Assembly (NCBI GenBank): GCA_026982655.1
Contig: JALSGO010000131.1
Span: 1-48,373 of the forward strand
Source: Candidatus Bipolaricaulota bacterium
GTDB taxonomy: Bacteria > Bipolaricaulota > Bipolaricaulia > RBG-16-55-9
DNA: 48,373 bases
Reading direction: 5' to 3'
The notes under the pieces were generated by a model that saw only the letters and a list, made by a program, of their open reading frames with translations, was not told the origin of the DNA and did no database searches. The translations under genes and the position numbers were made by a program. Position 1 is the stretch's first letter. Each line of letters opens with the position of its first letter. Positions 27,090-35,051 of the stretch are shown here, in pieces.

Positions 27090-27118
27090 ATTATACCGCC
27101 GGACCGGAGGGGCGTCAA
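27090..27118 (-). promoter_or_regulatory. hsp20 promoter
   Basis: Minus strand TTGACG (27118-27113), 17-nt spacer, TATAAT (27095-27090). Confidence 0.8.
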
Positions 27119-27124
27119 GGGTAG

Positions 27125-27151
27125 TTGGCAGTCTCGCCATGGGATTGCTAA
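27125..27151. promoter_or_regulatory. CIRCE-like element 2
   Basis: TTGGCAGTC-N9-GATTGCTAA, same half-site family as element 1. Confidence 0.7.
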
Positions 27152-27173
27152 ATCGGGCCTCGGCGGGTATATT
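27145..27173 (+). promoter_or_regulatory. Divergent promoter for the 37-aa microprotein, -35 inside CIRCE-like element 2
   Basis: TTGCTA (27145-27150), 17-nt spacer, TATATT (27168-27173). Confidence 0.5.
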
Positions 27174-27219
27174 CGTGTATATTGGAGATCACGAAGCGAG
27201 CCTCCGGGAGGTGAGGCCC

Positions 27220-27333
27220 ATGCTCGGAGAGGTCCTTGTGCTCGTCGTCCTCCTGGGGATCCTGGCCCTGGCCTTGGGGTCGATCTTCGGGGCGGACCTG
27301 ACCCACCGACCGAAGGGCCGGGCCCAGCCTTGA
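27220..27333 (+). CDS. 37-aa single-TM microprotein (MLGEVLVLVVLLGILALALGSIFGADLTHRPKGRAQP)
   Basis: GGGAGGTGAGG SD upstream of ATG 27220; clear TM followed by a basic tail; promoter upstream. Confidence 0.5.
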   Translation: MLGEVLVLVVLLGILALALGSIFGADLTHRPKGRAQP

Positions 27334-27342
27334 AGCTCGAGT

Positions 27343-28239
27343 TTAGGCCTCCGCGCGGAGCGGAGCGGGCTGCGGCTGCGGCTGCGGGCGTCCCCGCAGG
27401 GCTCCCTGCGTGTAGGCGTAGACGAGGGTTCCCAACAGCAGCAGGGCCACGGCCAGATGCGTGGTCGTCACGTGCGGCTGAAGCTGCGTGCTCACGGAGA
27501 GCACTCCCAACCCGATCTGTACCACGACCAGGACCATGGCGATCCCCCCTGCCCACCGCAGCCCCCCTCCCCGGCGCAGGAGGCGCGCCCCCGCGGCGTG
27601 CACCAGCCCCAGCACCCCCAGGGCCATGAGGCGGTGGAGGAAGTGAACCGTCACCGGGAGGTACTGCGAGGGGAAGCAGACGATCGGGTCGGGGCAGGCC
27701 AGTCCCGCCCCGATGTGACGCACGTAGGCTCCCAGGACCATCTGCAAGAACGTCACCGCTACCGCTGCCCCGAGCAGTCCCACCGGCAACGACCCGGGAG
27801 CGGAGGCGGCAGCCGGAGCCGGGGAGGGGGAGGAGGGAGCGGACGAGACGACGAAGAGGGCGATCAAGACGGCGAAGAGGGCCGTTCCCACGGCCAGGTG
27901 TGCCGTGGAGACCGCCGGAGGCAGCTCCAACCGCACGGCGATCGCGCCCAGGATCACCTGAACGATGAGCAGGCCGAGCGCCGCTGCCGCCAGCGCCGTG
28001 CTCTGTCTCCGGGCGACGAGGACAGCTCCCAACACCAACAATCCCGTGAGGGCTGCCACCAGCCGGTGGAGCCACTCGAGGAACACCTCGGGCGTGTCGA
28101 ACGAGGGGATCCATTGCCCGTTGCATTTGGGCCAATCGTCCCCGCAGCCGAGGCCGGAGTCCGTGGCGCTCACCAAGCCCCCCAGGACCATCAAGAAGAA
28201 GACGCTCGCCGTCGCCGTCGCAAGGAGAATGCGCTTCAT
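27343..28239 (-). CDS. ctaA: Heme A synthase
   Basis: 'GGLVSATDSGLGCGDDWPKCNGQWIP', 'EWLHRLVAALTG', 'GAYVRHIGAGLACPDPIVCF', 'HFLHRLMALGVLG'; ATGA overlap with the upstream small gene. Confidence 0.92.
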   Translation of the reverse strand: MKRILLATATASVFFLMVLGGLVSATDSGLGCGDDWPKCNGQWIPSFDTPEVFLEWLHRLVAALTGLLVLGAVLVARRQSTALAAAALGLLIVQVILGAIAVRLELPPAVSTAHLAVGTALFAVLIALFVVSSAPSSPSPAPAAASAPGSLPVGLLGAAVAVTFLQMVLGAYVRHIGAGLACPDPIVCFPSQYLPVTVHFLHRLMALGVLGLVHAAGARLLRRGGGLRWAGGIAMVLVVVQIGLGVLSVSTQLQPHVTTTHLAVALLLLGTLVYAYTQGALRGRPQPQPQPAPLRAEA

Positions 28240-28511
28240 GATCTCGTATCCTCCGGATCCGCTCCGGTCTGCGGCGGTCGCTCCTCCGGGCGCGGGCGCG
28301 CGGCCCGAGACGCCCGGTAGAGCAACAGCCCGATCACCCCGACCACCAAGAAGGGGATGGGCAAGACGAAGTACATTCCCCAAGCTGTCGGGCCCAAAAG
28401 GTCCGTCAGGTCCTTTCGGAGCGTGTGGTTGGCCCACCCCGTCGCCGCGACGAGGACGACCGGCGTGAGGGCAAGCCCCAGCCCGATCGCCTTGCGCAGG
28501 CAGCTCCGCAT
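28236..28511 (-). CDS. Small membrane protein of unknown function in the oxidase operon (91 aa)
   Basis: Two TM segments; ATGA coupling to ctaA. Confidence 0.7.
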   Translation of the reverse strand: MRSCLRKAIGLGLALTPVVLVAATGWANHTLRKDLTDLLGPTAWGMYFVLPIPFLVVGVIGLLLYRASRAARPRPEERPPQTGADPEDTRS

Positions 28512-28554
28512 CCCCTTCCGCCTCCTCTCGCTCGTGCGTCCCGACCGTCCGTCG

Positions 28555-28956
28555 CTACCGACCGAAGACGACTTGGCGCAGCCAAGCGACGTACTCCCCC
28601 TCGGCGGTGAGGAAGCCCACCAGCGCCAGCATCAGCAGCGGCGGCAGGAGGATGGCGTAGATCAAGCTGAGTCGCTCGAACTTCATGTGCATGAAGATGG
28701 CGACGATCAAGCCCGCCTTAAGGAACGCAAACGCCGCGATCAAAAAGCGCTTAAGAACGACCTGCACCTCGAAGATGTCCACCAAGTACGAGAGGGCGCT
28801 CAGCACGAAGAGCAATGCCCACACCCGCAGGTAAACCCCGATCGGGTGGAACTGAACCTCGCCGTGGTCCTCGGCAAGGACGTCTCCGGAGGACTTCGCC
28901 GCCCCCGCGACCGTCTGTGCCTGTGCCTGCGCTTCGGCCCGCTCTGTTTCCGCCAT
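28555..28956 (-). CDS. Cytochrome c oxidase subunit IV-type protein
   Basis: Three TM, 'AFLKAGLIVAIFMHMKFERLSLIYAILLPPLLMLALVG' typical of prokaryotic COX4. Confidence 0.85.
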   Translation of the reverse strand: MAETERAEAQAQAQTVAGAAKSSGDVLAEDHGEVQFHPIGVYLRVWALLFVLSALSYLVDIFEVQVVLKRFLIAAFAFLKAGLIVAIFMHMKFERLSLIYAILLPPLLMLALVGFLTAEGEYVAWLRQVVFGR

Positions 28957-28993
28957 CTCGTCTCTCCTCGCTCCCTTTGCCTGTGCTCGTGCC

Positions 28994-29689
28994 TTACCAG
29001 AGATAGAAGAAGGCGAAGATGAAGACCCAGACCAAGTCCACGAAGTGCCAGTAGAGTCCCGCCACCTCGACGCGCTGGTAGTTCTGGGTGCGCTCGAGGG
29101 TGCCCCGCAGCGCCTGGACGGCGACCACCAGTAGGATGATCACGCCCACGGAGACGTGGAGCCCGTGGAAGCCCGTCAGCACGAAGAAGGCTCCGAACTG
29201 GGGAGCGCCCCAGGGGTTCGTCCAGGGGCGGGCCCCCTCCAGGATGAGCTTCGTCCACTCGAAGCCTTGCATCCCTACGAAGGTCGCCCCCAGGGCGGCC
29301 GTAAGCAGCAAGAAGAGCGTCGTCTTCGCGCGATCGCGCCGATAGGCGTAGTTGACGGCCAGGGCCATCGTCCCGCTGCTGCTGATCAGGATCACGGTCA
29401 TGATCGCGATCAGGAGCAGCGGGACCTTCGTAGACCCGACGTAGAGGGCGAAGACCTCGCCGGCGTCCGGCCAGGGGGCGGTGGTCGAGACCCGCGCCGC
29501 CATGTACATGGTGAGAAAGACCCCGAAGATGAAGGTGTCGCTCAGCAAGAAGATCCACATCATCGCCTTGCTCCAGCTCACGCGGAAGGCCCGCTCGTCC
29601 GAGCTCCAGTCAGCCAGCAGCTGGCGCAGCCACGGCGAGCGGATGCGAGACCCCTGCTGAGCCGACTCCATCGCCACCCGTTGTGCCAT
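28994..29689 (-). CDS. Cytochrome c oxidase subunit III (copy 2)
   Basis: 'ALGATFVGMQGFEWTKLI', 'FFVLTGFHGLHVSVGVIILLVV', 'VEVAGLYWHFVDLVWVFIFAFFYLW'. Confidence 0.92.
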   Translation of the reverse strand: MAQRVAMESAQQGSRIRSPWLRQLLADWSSDERAFRVSWSKAMMWIFLLSDTFIFGVFLTMYMAARVSTTAPWPDAGEVFALYVGSTKVPLLLIAIMTVILISSSGTMALAVNYAYRRDRAKTTLFLLLTAALGATFVGMQGFEWTKLILEGARPWTNPWGAPQFGAFFVLTGFHGLHVSVGVIILLVVAVQALRGTLERTQNYQRVEVAGLYWHFVDLVWVFIFAFFYLW

Positions 29690-29716
29690 CCTCGCTCGTT
29701 CCCTCCTGCCTTCGCG

Positions 29717-30418
29717 TTACGTTGCGAGCATCAACCCGAACATCGCCAGCCACACGATCAGAAGGAAGTGCCAATAGACGGTGCACAGTTCGATGCCCAC
29801 GTGGTTCCGAGGGCCGTAGAGCCCCTGCCACGCCCTCCGAGTCGTCCGCCCCCAAGCGACGAGCCCGCCCAGCACGTGGAGCCCGTGAAGGGCGGTGATC
29901 AGGTAGAAGAAGGCGCTGGAGGGGTTGGTGGAGACGAAGTACCCCAGCGCCTGCAGCTGTTGCCAAGCGGCGAGCTGTCCGGCTCCGAAGAGGACGGCGA
30001 ACAGCCCTCCCGCCAGGAGGGCCTGCCGCATCGCTCGCTGGAGCCCCCGGCGAGCGGCTCCCCACGCGATCTGGAGCGCCGCGCTGCTGAGCACCAGCAG
30101 CAGGGTGTTGAGCCAAAGGATCCGGGGCTCGGGCAGGGGGCGCCAATCGGCGAGCCCCATGCGCACCAGGTACGCGCTCGTCAGGGCCGAAAACAGGATC
30201 GTGGCGACCCCGAGGAAGAGCCAGACCCCGATCTTTAGGGGTGGAAGGGCGAACGCCCCTCCGGGGTTGAGGCCCCCGTCTCCGCCTCCGTCCCCCCGGC
30301 CTTGCCCGTTCCCAAAGCCCGGGCCGTCTCGTCCGGGCCCGAGCGCCCGGCGGGCGAGCCCGCCGCGCGCGCGCGTGGGGGCGCCTTCAGCTGTCTTTCG
30401 CTCCGTGAGCGTAGCCAT
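29717..30418 (-). CDS. Cytochrome c oxidase subunit III-like (copy 1, Gly-rich N-terminus)
   Basis: 'FFYLITALHGLHVLGGLVAWGR', 'HVGIELCTVYWHFLLIVWLAMFGLML'; start at 30418 (MATLTERK). Confidence 0.85.
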   Translation of the reverse strand: MATLTERKTAEGAPTRARGGLARRALGPGRDGPGFGNGQGRGDGGGDGGLNPGGAFALPPLKIGVWLFLGVATILFSALTSAYLVRMGLADWRPLPEPRILWLNTLLLVLSSAALQIAWGAARRGLQRAMRQALLAGGLFAVLFGAGQLAAWQQLQALGYFVSTNPSSAFFYLITALHGLHVLGGLVAWGRTTRRAWQGLYGPRNHVGIELCTVYWHFLLIVWLAMFGLMLAT

Positions 30419-30423
30419 TTCGC

Positions 30424-32271
30424 TTATTCCCCGTCCCGCTTTGTGGGTTCGCTCCCGTCGCTTGCGCCGTCCCCTCCCCCTCCGTCCGTTACCGTCCCCG
30501 GGGCCGGCGCCGCGGCTACAGGGGCGGCCACGGGCACGGTCTGCGGGATGAAGTCGTCCGGCGCGCCGGGGACGCTGTAGTCGTAGGCCCAGCGGTAGAC
30601 CGCGGGCAGGGTCGGGCCCCAGTTGCCGTGCGGCGGCGGCGTGGTGGGGGTCTGCCACTCGAGCGTGGTGGCCCGCCAGGGGTTCGGCTCGGCCTTGGGG
30701 CCCTTCGCCAAGCTCCAAATCACGTTGACCACGAACAGGAACTGGGCCGCCCCCGTGATCAGGGCGGCCACGGTGATGAACGCCTCCAGCCCCGCCATCG
30801 ACTCGGGGATGAAGTCGAACGCCTCGAAGTCGAAGTAGCGCCGGGGCACGCCCAAGAAGCCCATGTAGTGCATGGGGAAGAAGATCGCGTACGAGCCCAG
30901 GAACGTCACCCAGAAGTGGGCCTTGCCCAGGGTCTCGTTGAGCATCCGCCCGGTCGCCTTGGGGAACCAGTGGTAGAGCCCGCCGAAGATGGCCAGGATC
31001 GTGGCCACGCCCATCACCAAGTGGAAGTGGGCCACCACGAAGTAGGTATCGCTCAGGGGGATGTCGACCACGACGTTGCCCAAGAACAACCCCGTAAGCC
31101 CCCCGATCACGAAGGTGCTGATGAACCCGATGGCGAACAGCATCGGGGTGTTGAGGTGGAGGTTCCCCCGCCAGAGGGTGAGGACCCAGTTGTAGACTTT
31201 AATGGCCGTGGGGATGGCGATGATGAGCGTCGTGGTCGCAAAGAAGAAGCCGAAGTAGGGGTTCATGCCGCTGACGAACATGTGGTGGGCCCACACGACG
31301 AAGCTGATGACCCCGATGGCCAAGATTGCCCAGATCATCATGCGATATCCGAAGATGGGCTTGCGGGCGTGGATGCTGACCAGCTCCGAGATCAACCCGA
31401 AGGCCGGGAGCGCGACGATGTAGACCTCCGGGTGGCCGAAGTACCAGAACAAGTGCTGGAAGAGCAGGGGGTTTCCGCCCTCGTAGCCCAACTTCTGGCC
31501 GAACTGGACGATGGTCGGCATAAAGAAGCTCGTCCCGGCGACCTTGTCGAGGAGGAGCATCACGCCGCCCACGAAGAGCGCGGGGAAGGCGAGCAGCGCC
31601 AAGATGGAGGCGACGAAGATCCCCCAGATCGCCAGGGGCATGCGCATAAGCGTCATCCCCCGGGTGCGCAGCTGCAGCACGGTCGTGACGTAGTTGAGCC
31701 CCCCCATGGTCGCGGCGGCGATGAAGATCACGAGCGAAAGCAACATCAAGACGATCCCCCCGTCCGAGCCGGGGGTCCCCGGGAGGATCGCCTGCGGCGG
31801 GTAGAGGGTCCAGCCCGCGCCGGTGGGGCCTCCGGGGACGAAGAAGCTGGCCAACAGCACGATCACCGACAGCAAATAGACCCAGTACGAGAGCATGTTC
31901 ACGAAGGGGAAGGCCATATCGCGGGCCCCCAACATCAACGGGATGAGGAAGTTTCCGAACCCCCCGAGCAGGATGGCCGTCAGCACGTAGATGATCATGA
32001 TCATCCCGTGCTGGGTGACGGCTTGGTAATACGTGTTGGGATTGAGGAACTCAAAGAGCCCGGGGAAGCCCAACTGTAAGCGCATCCCCCACGACATGAC
32101 CAGCCCCACGAAGCCCACGAACAGGGCCGTGACCGTGAACTGGATCGCGATCACCTTGTGGTCCTGGCTGAAGACGTACTTCGTCCAGAAGCTTTGGGGC
32201 TCGTGATGGTCGTGCGCCTGCTCCTGCGCGTGCGCTTCCTTCGGCACGGCGACCCGCTTCTCCATGCTCAT
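30424..32271 (-). CDS. Cytochrome c oxidase subunit I
   Basis: 'LFWYFGHPEVYIVALPAFGLISE', 'WAHHMFVSGMNP', 'TYFVVAHFHLVMGVA'; 615 aa. Confidence 0.97.
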   Translation of the reverse strand: MSMEKRVAVPKEAHAQEQAHDHHEPQSFWTKYVFSQDHKVIAIQFTVTALFVGFVGLVMSWGMRLQLGFPGLFEFLNPNTYYQAVTQHGMIMIIYVLTAILLGGFGNFLIPLMLGARDMAFPFVNMLSYWVYLLSVIVLLASFFVPGGPTGAGWTLYPPQAILPGTPGSDGGIVLMLLSLVIFIAAATMGGLNYVTTVLQLRTRGMTLMRMPLAIWGIFVASILALLAFPALFVGGVMLLLDKVAGTSFFMPTIVQFGQKLGYEGGNPLLFQHLFWYFGHPEVYIVALPAFGLISELVSIHARKPIFGYRMMIWAILAIGVISFVVWAHHMFVSGMNPYFGFFFATTTLIIAIPTAIKVYNWVLTLWRGNLHLNTPMLFAIGFISTFVIGGLTGLFLGNVVVDIPLSDTYFVVAHFHLVMGVATILAIFGGLYHWFPKATGRMLNETLGKAHFWVTFLGSYAIFFPMHYMGFLGVPRRYFDFEAFDFIPESMAGLEAFITVAALITGAAQFLFVVNVIWSLAKGPKAEPNPWRATTLEWQTPTTPPPHGNWGPTLPAVYRWAYDYSVPGAPDDFIPQTVPVAAPVAAAPAPGTVTDGGGGDGASDGSEPTKRDGE

Positions 32272-32336
32272 CCATCCCCTCCGTCGTGATCGTCGAGCCT
32301 CCCTGCTTGCTCGTCCTGTTCTCTATCGGCGTGCGT

Positions 32337-33146
32337 TCACTCGGATCTCCCCGCAGGGGAGCCAAAGATGGGTTGGGTGGCCAGCCACTGCCGGAACGAC
32401 TCCTCGTCCTCCACCACGACCACCCCGCGCATGGTGTGGTGGCCGATCCCACAGTACTCGGCGCAGGCGATCTCGTAGCGCCCGACTTCCGTGGGGGTGA
32501 ACCAGAGATGGGTGACCATTCCCGGCACGGTGTCCATCTTGACGCGGAACTGGGGGACGTAGAAGCTGTGCAAGACGTCCTTCGCCCGCAACTGGAGCTT
32601 GACGGGCACCCCCACCGGGAGGTGGAGCTCGTTCCCCAACACGAGGACGTCGTCCTGAGCGTAAGGGTCGTCCGGGTCGATCCCGAAGGGGTTCTCGAAG
32701 CTGATGCGCTGGGGATCGGCTTCGCCCAGCACGCCGTCCGGACCGGGGAAGCGGAAGGTCCAGCGCCACTGCTCGCCCACGACCTCGACGAGCATCGCCT
32801 CCTCCGGTGGGGTGATGAACCGCGAGTAGACGAAGAGACCGGGGGCCAGGAGAACGATGACCCCTACCGTTGTCAACGCGATAAGCCCCCACTCCAAGCG
32901 CTTATGCTCCGGGAGGTACTCCGCCCGCTGTCCCTCTCGATGACGGTAGCGGATCACGGTGTAGGCGACGAAGAGGTTGACGAGCACGAAGGCGATTCCG
33001 GTAATCCAAATCGTCAGCAGCAGGGTGGAGTCGATCTCCCCCCAATTGGAGGCCTGGGGCGTGAACCACCACGGGGTCACCAGGGTGAAGATCACTGCCC
33101 CTACCGCGATCAGCACCAGTGCTCCGGCGATGAGTACCGCTTGCAT
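32337..33146 (-). CDS. Cytochrome c oxidase subunit II
   Basis: CuA motif 'CAEYCGIGHHTM', two N-terminal TM, 'VVGEQWRWTFRFPG'. Confidence 0.95.
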   Translation of the reverse strand: MQAVLIAGALVLIAVGAVIFTLVTPWWFTPQASNWGEIDSTLLLTIWITGIAFVLVNLFVAYTVIRYRHREGQRAEYLPEHKRLEWGLIALTTVGVIVLLAPGLFVYSRFITPPEEAMLVEVVGEQWRWTFRFPGPDGVLGEADPQRISFENPFGIDPDDPYAQDDVLVLGNELHLPVGVPVKLQLRAKDVLHSFYVPQFRVKMDTVPGMVTHLWFTPTEVGRYEIACAEYCGIGHHTMRGVVVVEDEESFRQWLATQPIFGSPAGRSE

Positions 33147-33152
33147 GGCGGC

Positions 33153-33181
33153 ATTGTAGCCCAAGGCGCTAGCCGCTGCAA
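33153..33181 (-). promoter_or_regulatory. Promoter of the cox operon (leaderless configuration)
   Basis: TTGCAG (33181-33176), 17-nt spacer, TACAAT (33158-33153), ATG begins 7 nt downstream at 33146. Confidence 0.65.
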
Positions 33182-33255
33182 ATGATTCGCATCACGATCC
33201 CGTCCCGCCTCGCACGCCGGGCCCGGACCGAGACGACGTCCCGACGTGCGAAGAT

Positions 33256-34293
33256 TTAGGAGCGGGCAAGCCAGCGGCTCATCGGCTCCGTCGAGCGGAC
33301 GAGGTGCGCTCCCTCCTCGGCGAAGCGCCGGAAGGCGGCGTCGGCCTCTTCGGTGTAGTCCACCGCGCCGGGGACCACGACGGGGGAGGTGCAGTCCTCC
33401 AGCAGATACAGTCTCTCGGCCAACCCCTGGGCGCGCGCCCGCTCGTCCTGCAACAGATCTTCCACCGTCCAGGCCACGCAGTGGCTCTTGGCTTGGCCCG
33501 CCACCACCACGGCGTCGTACTGGAGCAGCTCCTCCACGAGGCGGGTGTTGCGCTCGGCGACGGGATTCCCCAGGGGGTCCTCGTGGACTTCGGGGCCGAG
33601 GGCGGAGTAGTGCTCCGTCAGGGGGTGGTCCCCCTTGACCTGGAAGCCGGGCTGAGCCACCCGGGCGACGCTGTGGAAGAAGATCGCCTCCTCCACCGCC
33701 GAGACGAGGGCGTGGCCGATGCCTCCCAGCAGGGCGTGGTAGGGCCAGACCGTGAGCCGGTACTTCCCCGTCTCCTCCAGCCGACGGGTGTAGTGGAGCA
33801 GGTACTCCCGGGCGTACCCCTCCGGGAGCCTTAGGGCGGCAGCGGCGGCGGGGTTCATGCGCCATCGCCCCCGCTCGACGTCCTCGGCGGAGATGAGCGT
33901 GTACGGCTCGGGGTGCTCGCCCGCCTCGTTCACCCAGAAGAGGGCGTGGAAGATCTGGAGGGCTTGGTGGGTGTCCATCGTGGGGAAGATGCGGGTGATC
34001 GAGCCCAGGTTGCGGTAGAGGAACTCGCACAGACGGCGGTTGTCGTCCACGGCCCCGGTGCCGGAGCGGCCCGCGACGAAGAGCTCGAACTCCGGGAGGC
34101 AGAAGGTGTTCTGGACGTCCACCAACAGCAGAGCGATCTTGAAGTCATCCTCCGCCGCCGGGCGGATCTTGTGCTGTTGGGCCCATTGACGGGCCTCTTG
34201 GGCCCGCTCCTCGTAGGGGACCCGCCAGACCTCCGCGACCTTGGCGGGATCGTAGTGGGGGGGAACCGGAAGCTCCTGGTTCGCCATCTCCAA
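33256..34293 (-). CDS. Isochorismatase/nicotinamidase-fold cysteine hydrolase
   Basis: '[22 protein letters not shown]', catalytic-Cys region '[23 protein letters not shown]'; 345 aa. Confidence 0.82.
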   Translation of the reverse strand: MEMANQELPVPPHYDPAKVAEVWRVPYEERAQEARQWAQQHKIRPAAEDDFKIALLLVDVQNTFCLPEFELFVAGRSGTGAVDDNRRLCEFLYRNLGSITRIFPTMDTHQALQIFHALFWVNEAGEHPEPYTLISAEDVERGRWRMNPAAAAALRLPEGYAREYLLHYTRRLEETGKYRLTVWPYHALLGGIGHALVSAVEEAIFFHSVARVAQPGFQVKGDHPLTEHYSALGPEVHEDPLGNPVAERNTRLVEELLQYDAVVVAGQAKSHCVAWTVEDLLQDERARAQGLAERLYLLEDCTSPVVVPGAVDYTEEADAAFRRFAEEGAHLVRSTEPMSRWLARS

Positions 34294-34311
34294 CCACCTC
34301 CTCTTTGTCTC

Positions 34312-34614
34312 TCATGGCCTCTTGAGCACGTCGTGCGTTCCCACCCGACGCAGGATCGCTACCCGTTCCACGTCTGACTCCGCATCCTCCCTCCATTCGA
34401 ACGTGATGCGGTATTCCCGGGTCACGGAGAGCTCCCAAATCCTCTCACGGCCTCGCATCTTCTTGACCCGCAGCGAGGGATGGGTTGGGTTTTCCACAAA
34501 GAGCTGCAGCTTGTCCCAAACCCTCGTTTGGAGGCGGTCCGGAAGCCTTGCCAAGTCCTTGTAAAAGCGTTGGGTAGGAGCGAGTTTAATCCTCCCCGCG
34601 CTCGGCGATCTCAT
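34312..34614 (-). CDS. RelE/ParE-superfamily toxin
   Basis: 'FYKDLARLPDRLQTRVWDKLQLFVENPTHPSLRVKKMRGRERIWELSVTREYRITFEW' RelE-like fold pattern; overlaps the upstream antitoxin. Confidence 0.78.
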   Translation of the reverse strand: MRSPSAGRIKLAPTQRFYKDLARLPDRLQTRVWDKLQLFVENPTHPSLRVKKMRGRERIWELSVTREYRITFEWREDAESDVERVAILRRVGTHDVLKRP

Positions 34615-34906
34615 CGCGGAGGGCTTGGAAGTGCTCCTTCATCTCTTCCACGGAGGAGAAGGGGCCGAAGACGCGATCGGCGCGGATGTCCTCGTCGGCT
34701 TCCCGTTCCCCCTTCTGCCATTCTTCCGACCAGAACCAGGCTTGCTCAGGGTCCCTTCGGGCTTCGGGGACGAGCACGATCTTTCCCTTTTCCACTCGGA
34801 CGAGGAAGAGATCTCCCGGCTCCAGGTGGAGTCTCTCCCGGATCTCCTTGGGGATGGTAACCCGCCCGCTTCTGCCCATCTTGGCCGTCCGGGGCGCTCG
34901 GGCCAT
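34586..34906 (-). CDS. AbrB/SpoVT-family antitoxin
   Basis: 'MGRSGRVTIPKEIRERLHLEPGDLFLVRVEKGKIVLVP' SpoVT-AbrB domain; acidic C-terminus. Confidence 0.85.
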   Translation of the reverse strand: MARAPRTAKMGRSGRVTIPKEIRERLHLEPGDLFLVRVEKGKIVLVPEARRDPEQAWFWSEEWQKGEREADEDIRADRVFGPFSSVEEMKEHFQALRDEIAERGED

Positions 34907-34924
34907 CGACCTCACCTCGGACAG

Positions 34925-34953
34925 AGGGTAGCACCTCCCTGGGGGGCCGTCAA
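34925..34953 (-). promoter_or_regulatory. Promoter of the AbrB/RelE pair
   Basis: Minus strand TTGACG (34953-34948), 17-nt spacer, TACCCT (34930-34925). Confidence 0.5.
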
Positions 34954-34957
34954 AGGG

Positions 34958-34986
34958 TTGCCTTCGCCTGCGAAATTTCGTATCAT
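34958..34986 (+). promoter_or_regulatory. gyrA promoter with 10-bp palindrome in the spacer
   Basis: TTGCCT, 17-nt spacer, TATCAT; CGAAATTTCG at 34971-34980. Confidence 0.6.
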
Positions 34987-35051
34987 TAAGCGTCGAATAT
35001 CCCGAGTGGATCTTCTTTATCGCAACCCGAACCGCCCGAGGAGTGTGATCC

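Noticed and set aside
30628-32079. 483-aa plus-strand ORF opposite cox subunit I
   Set aside because: Shadow ORF rich in H/E/D/R/G repeats; the opposite strand encodes an unmistakable subunit I.
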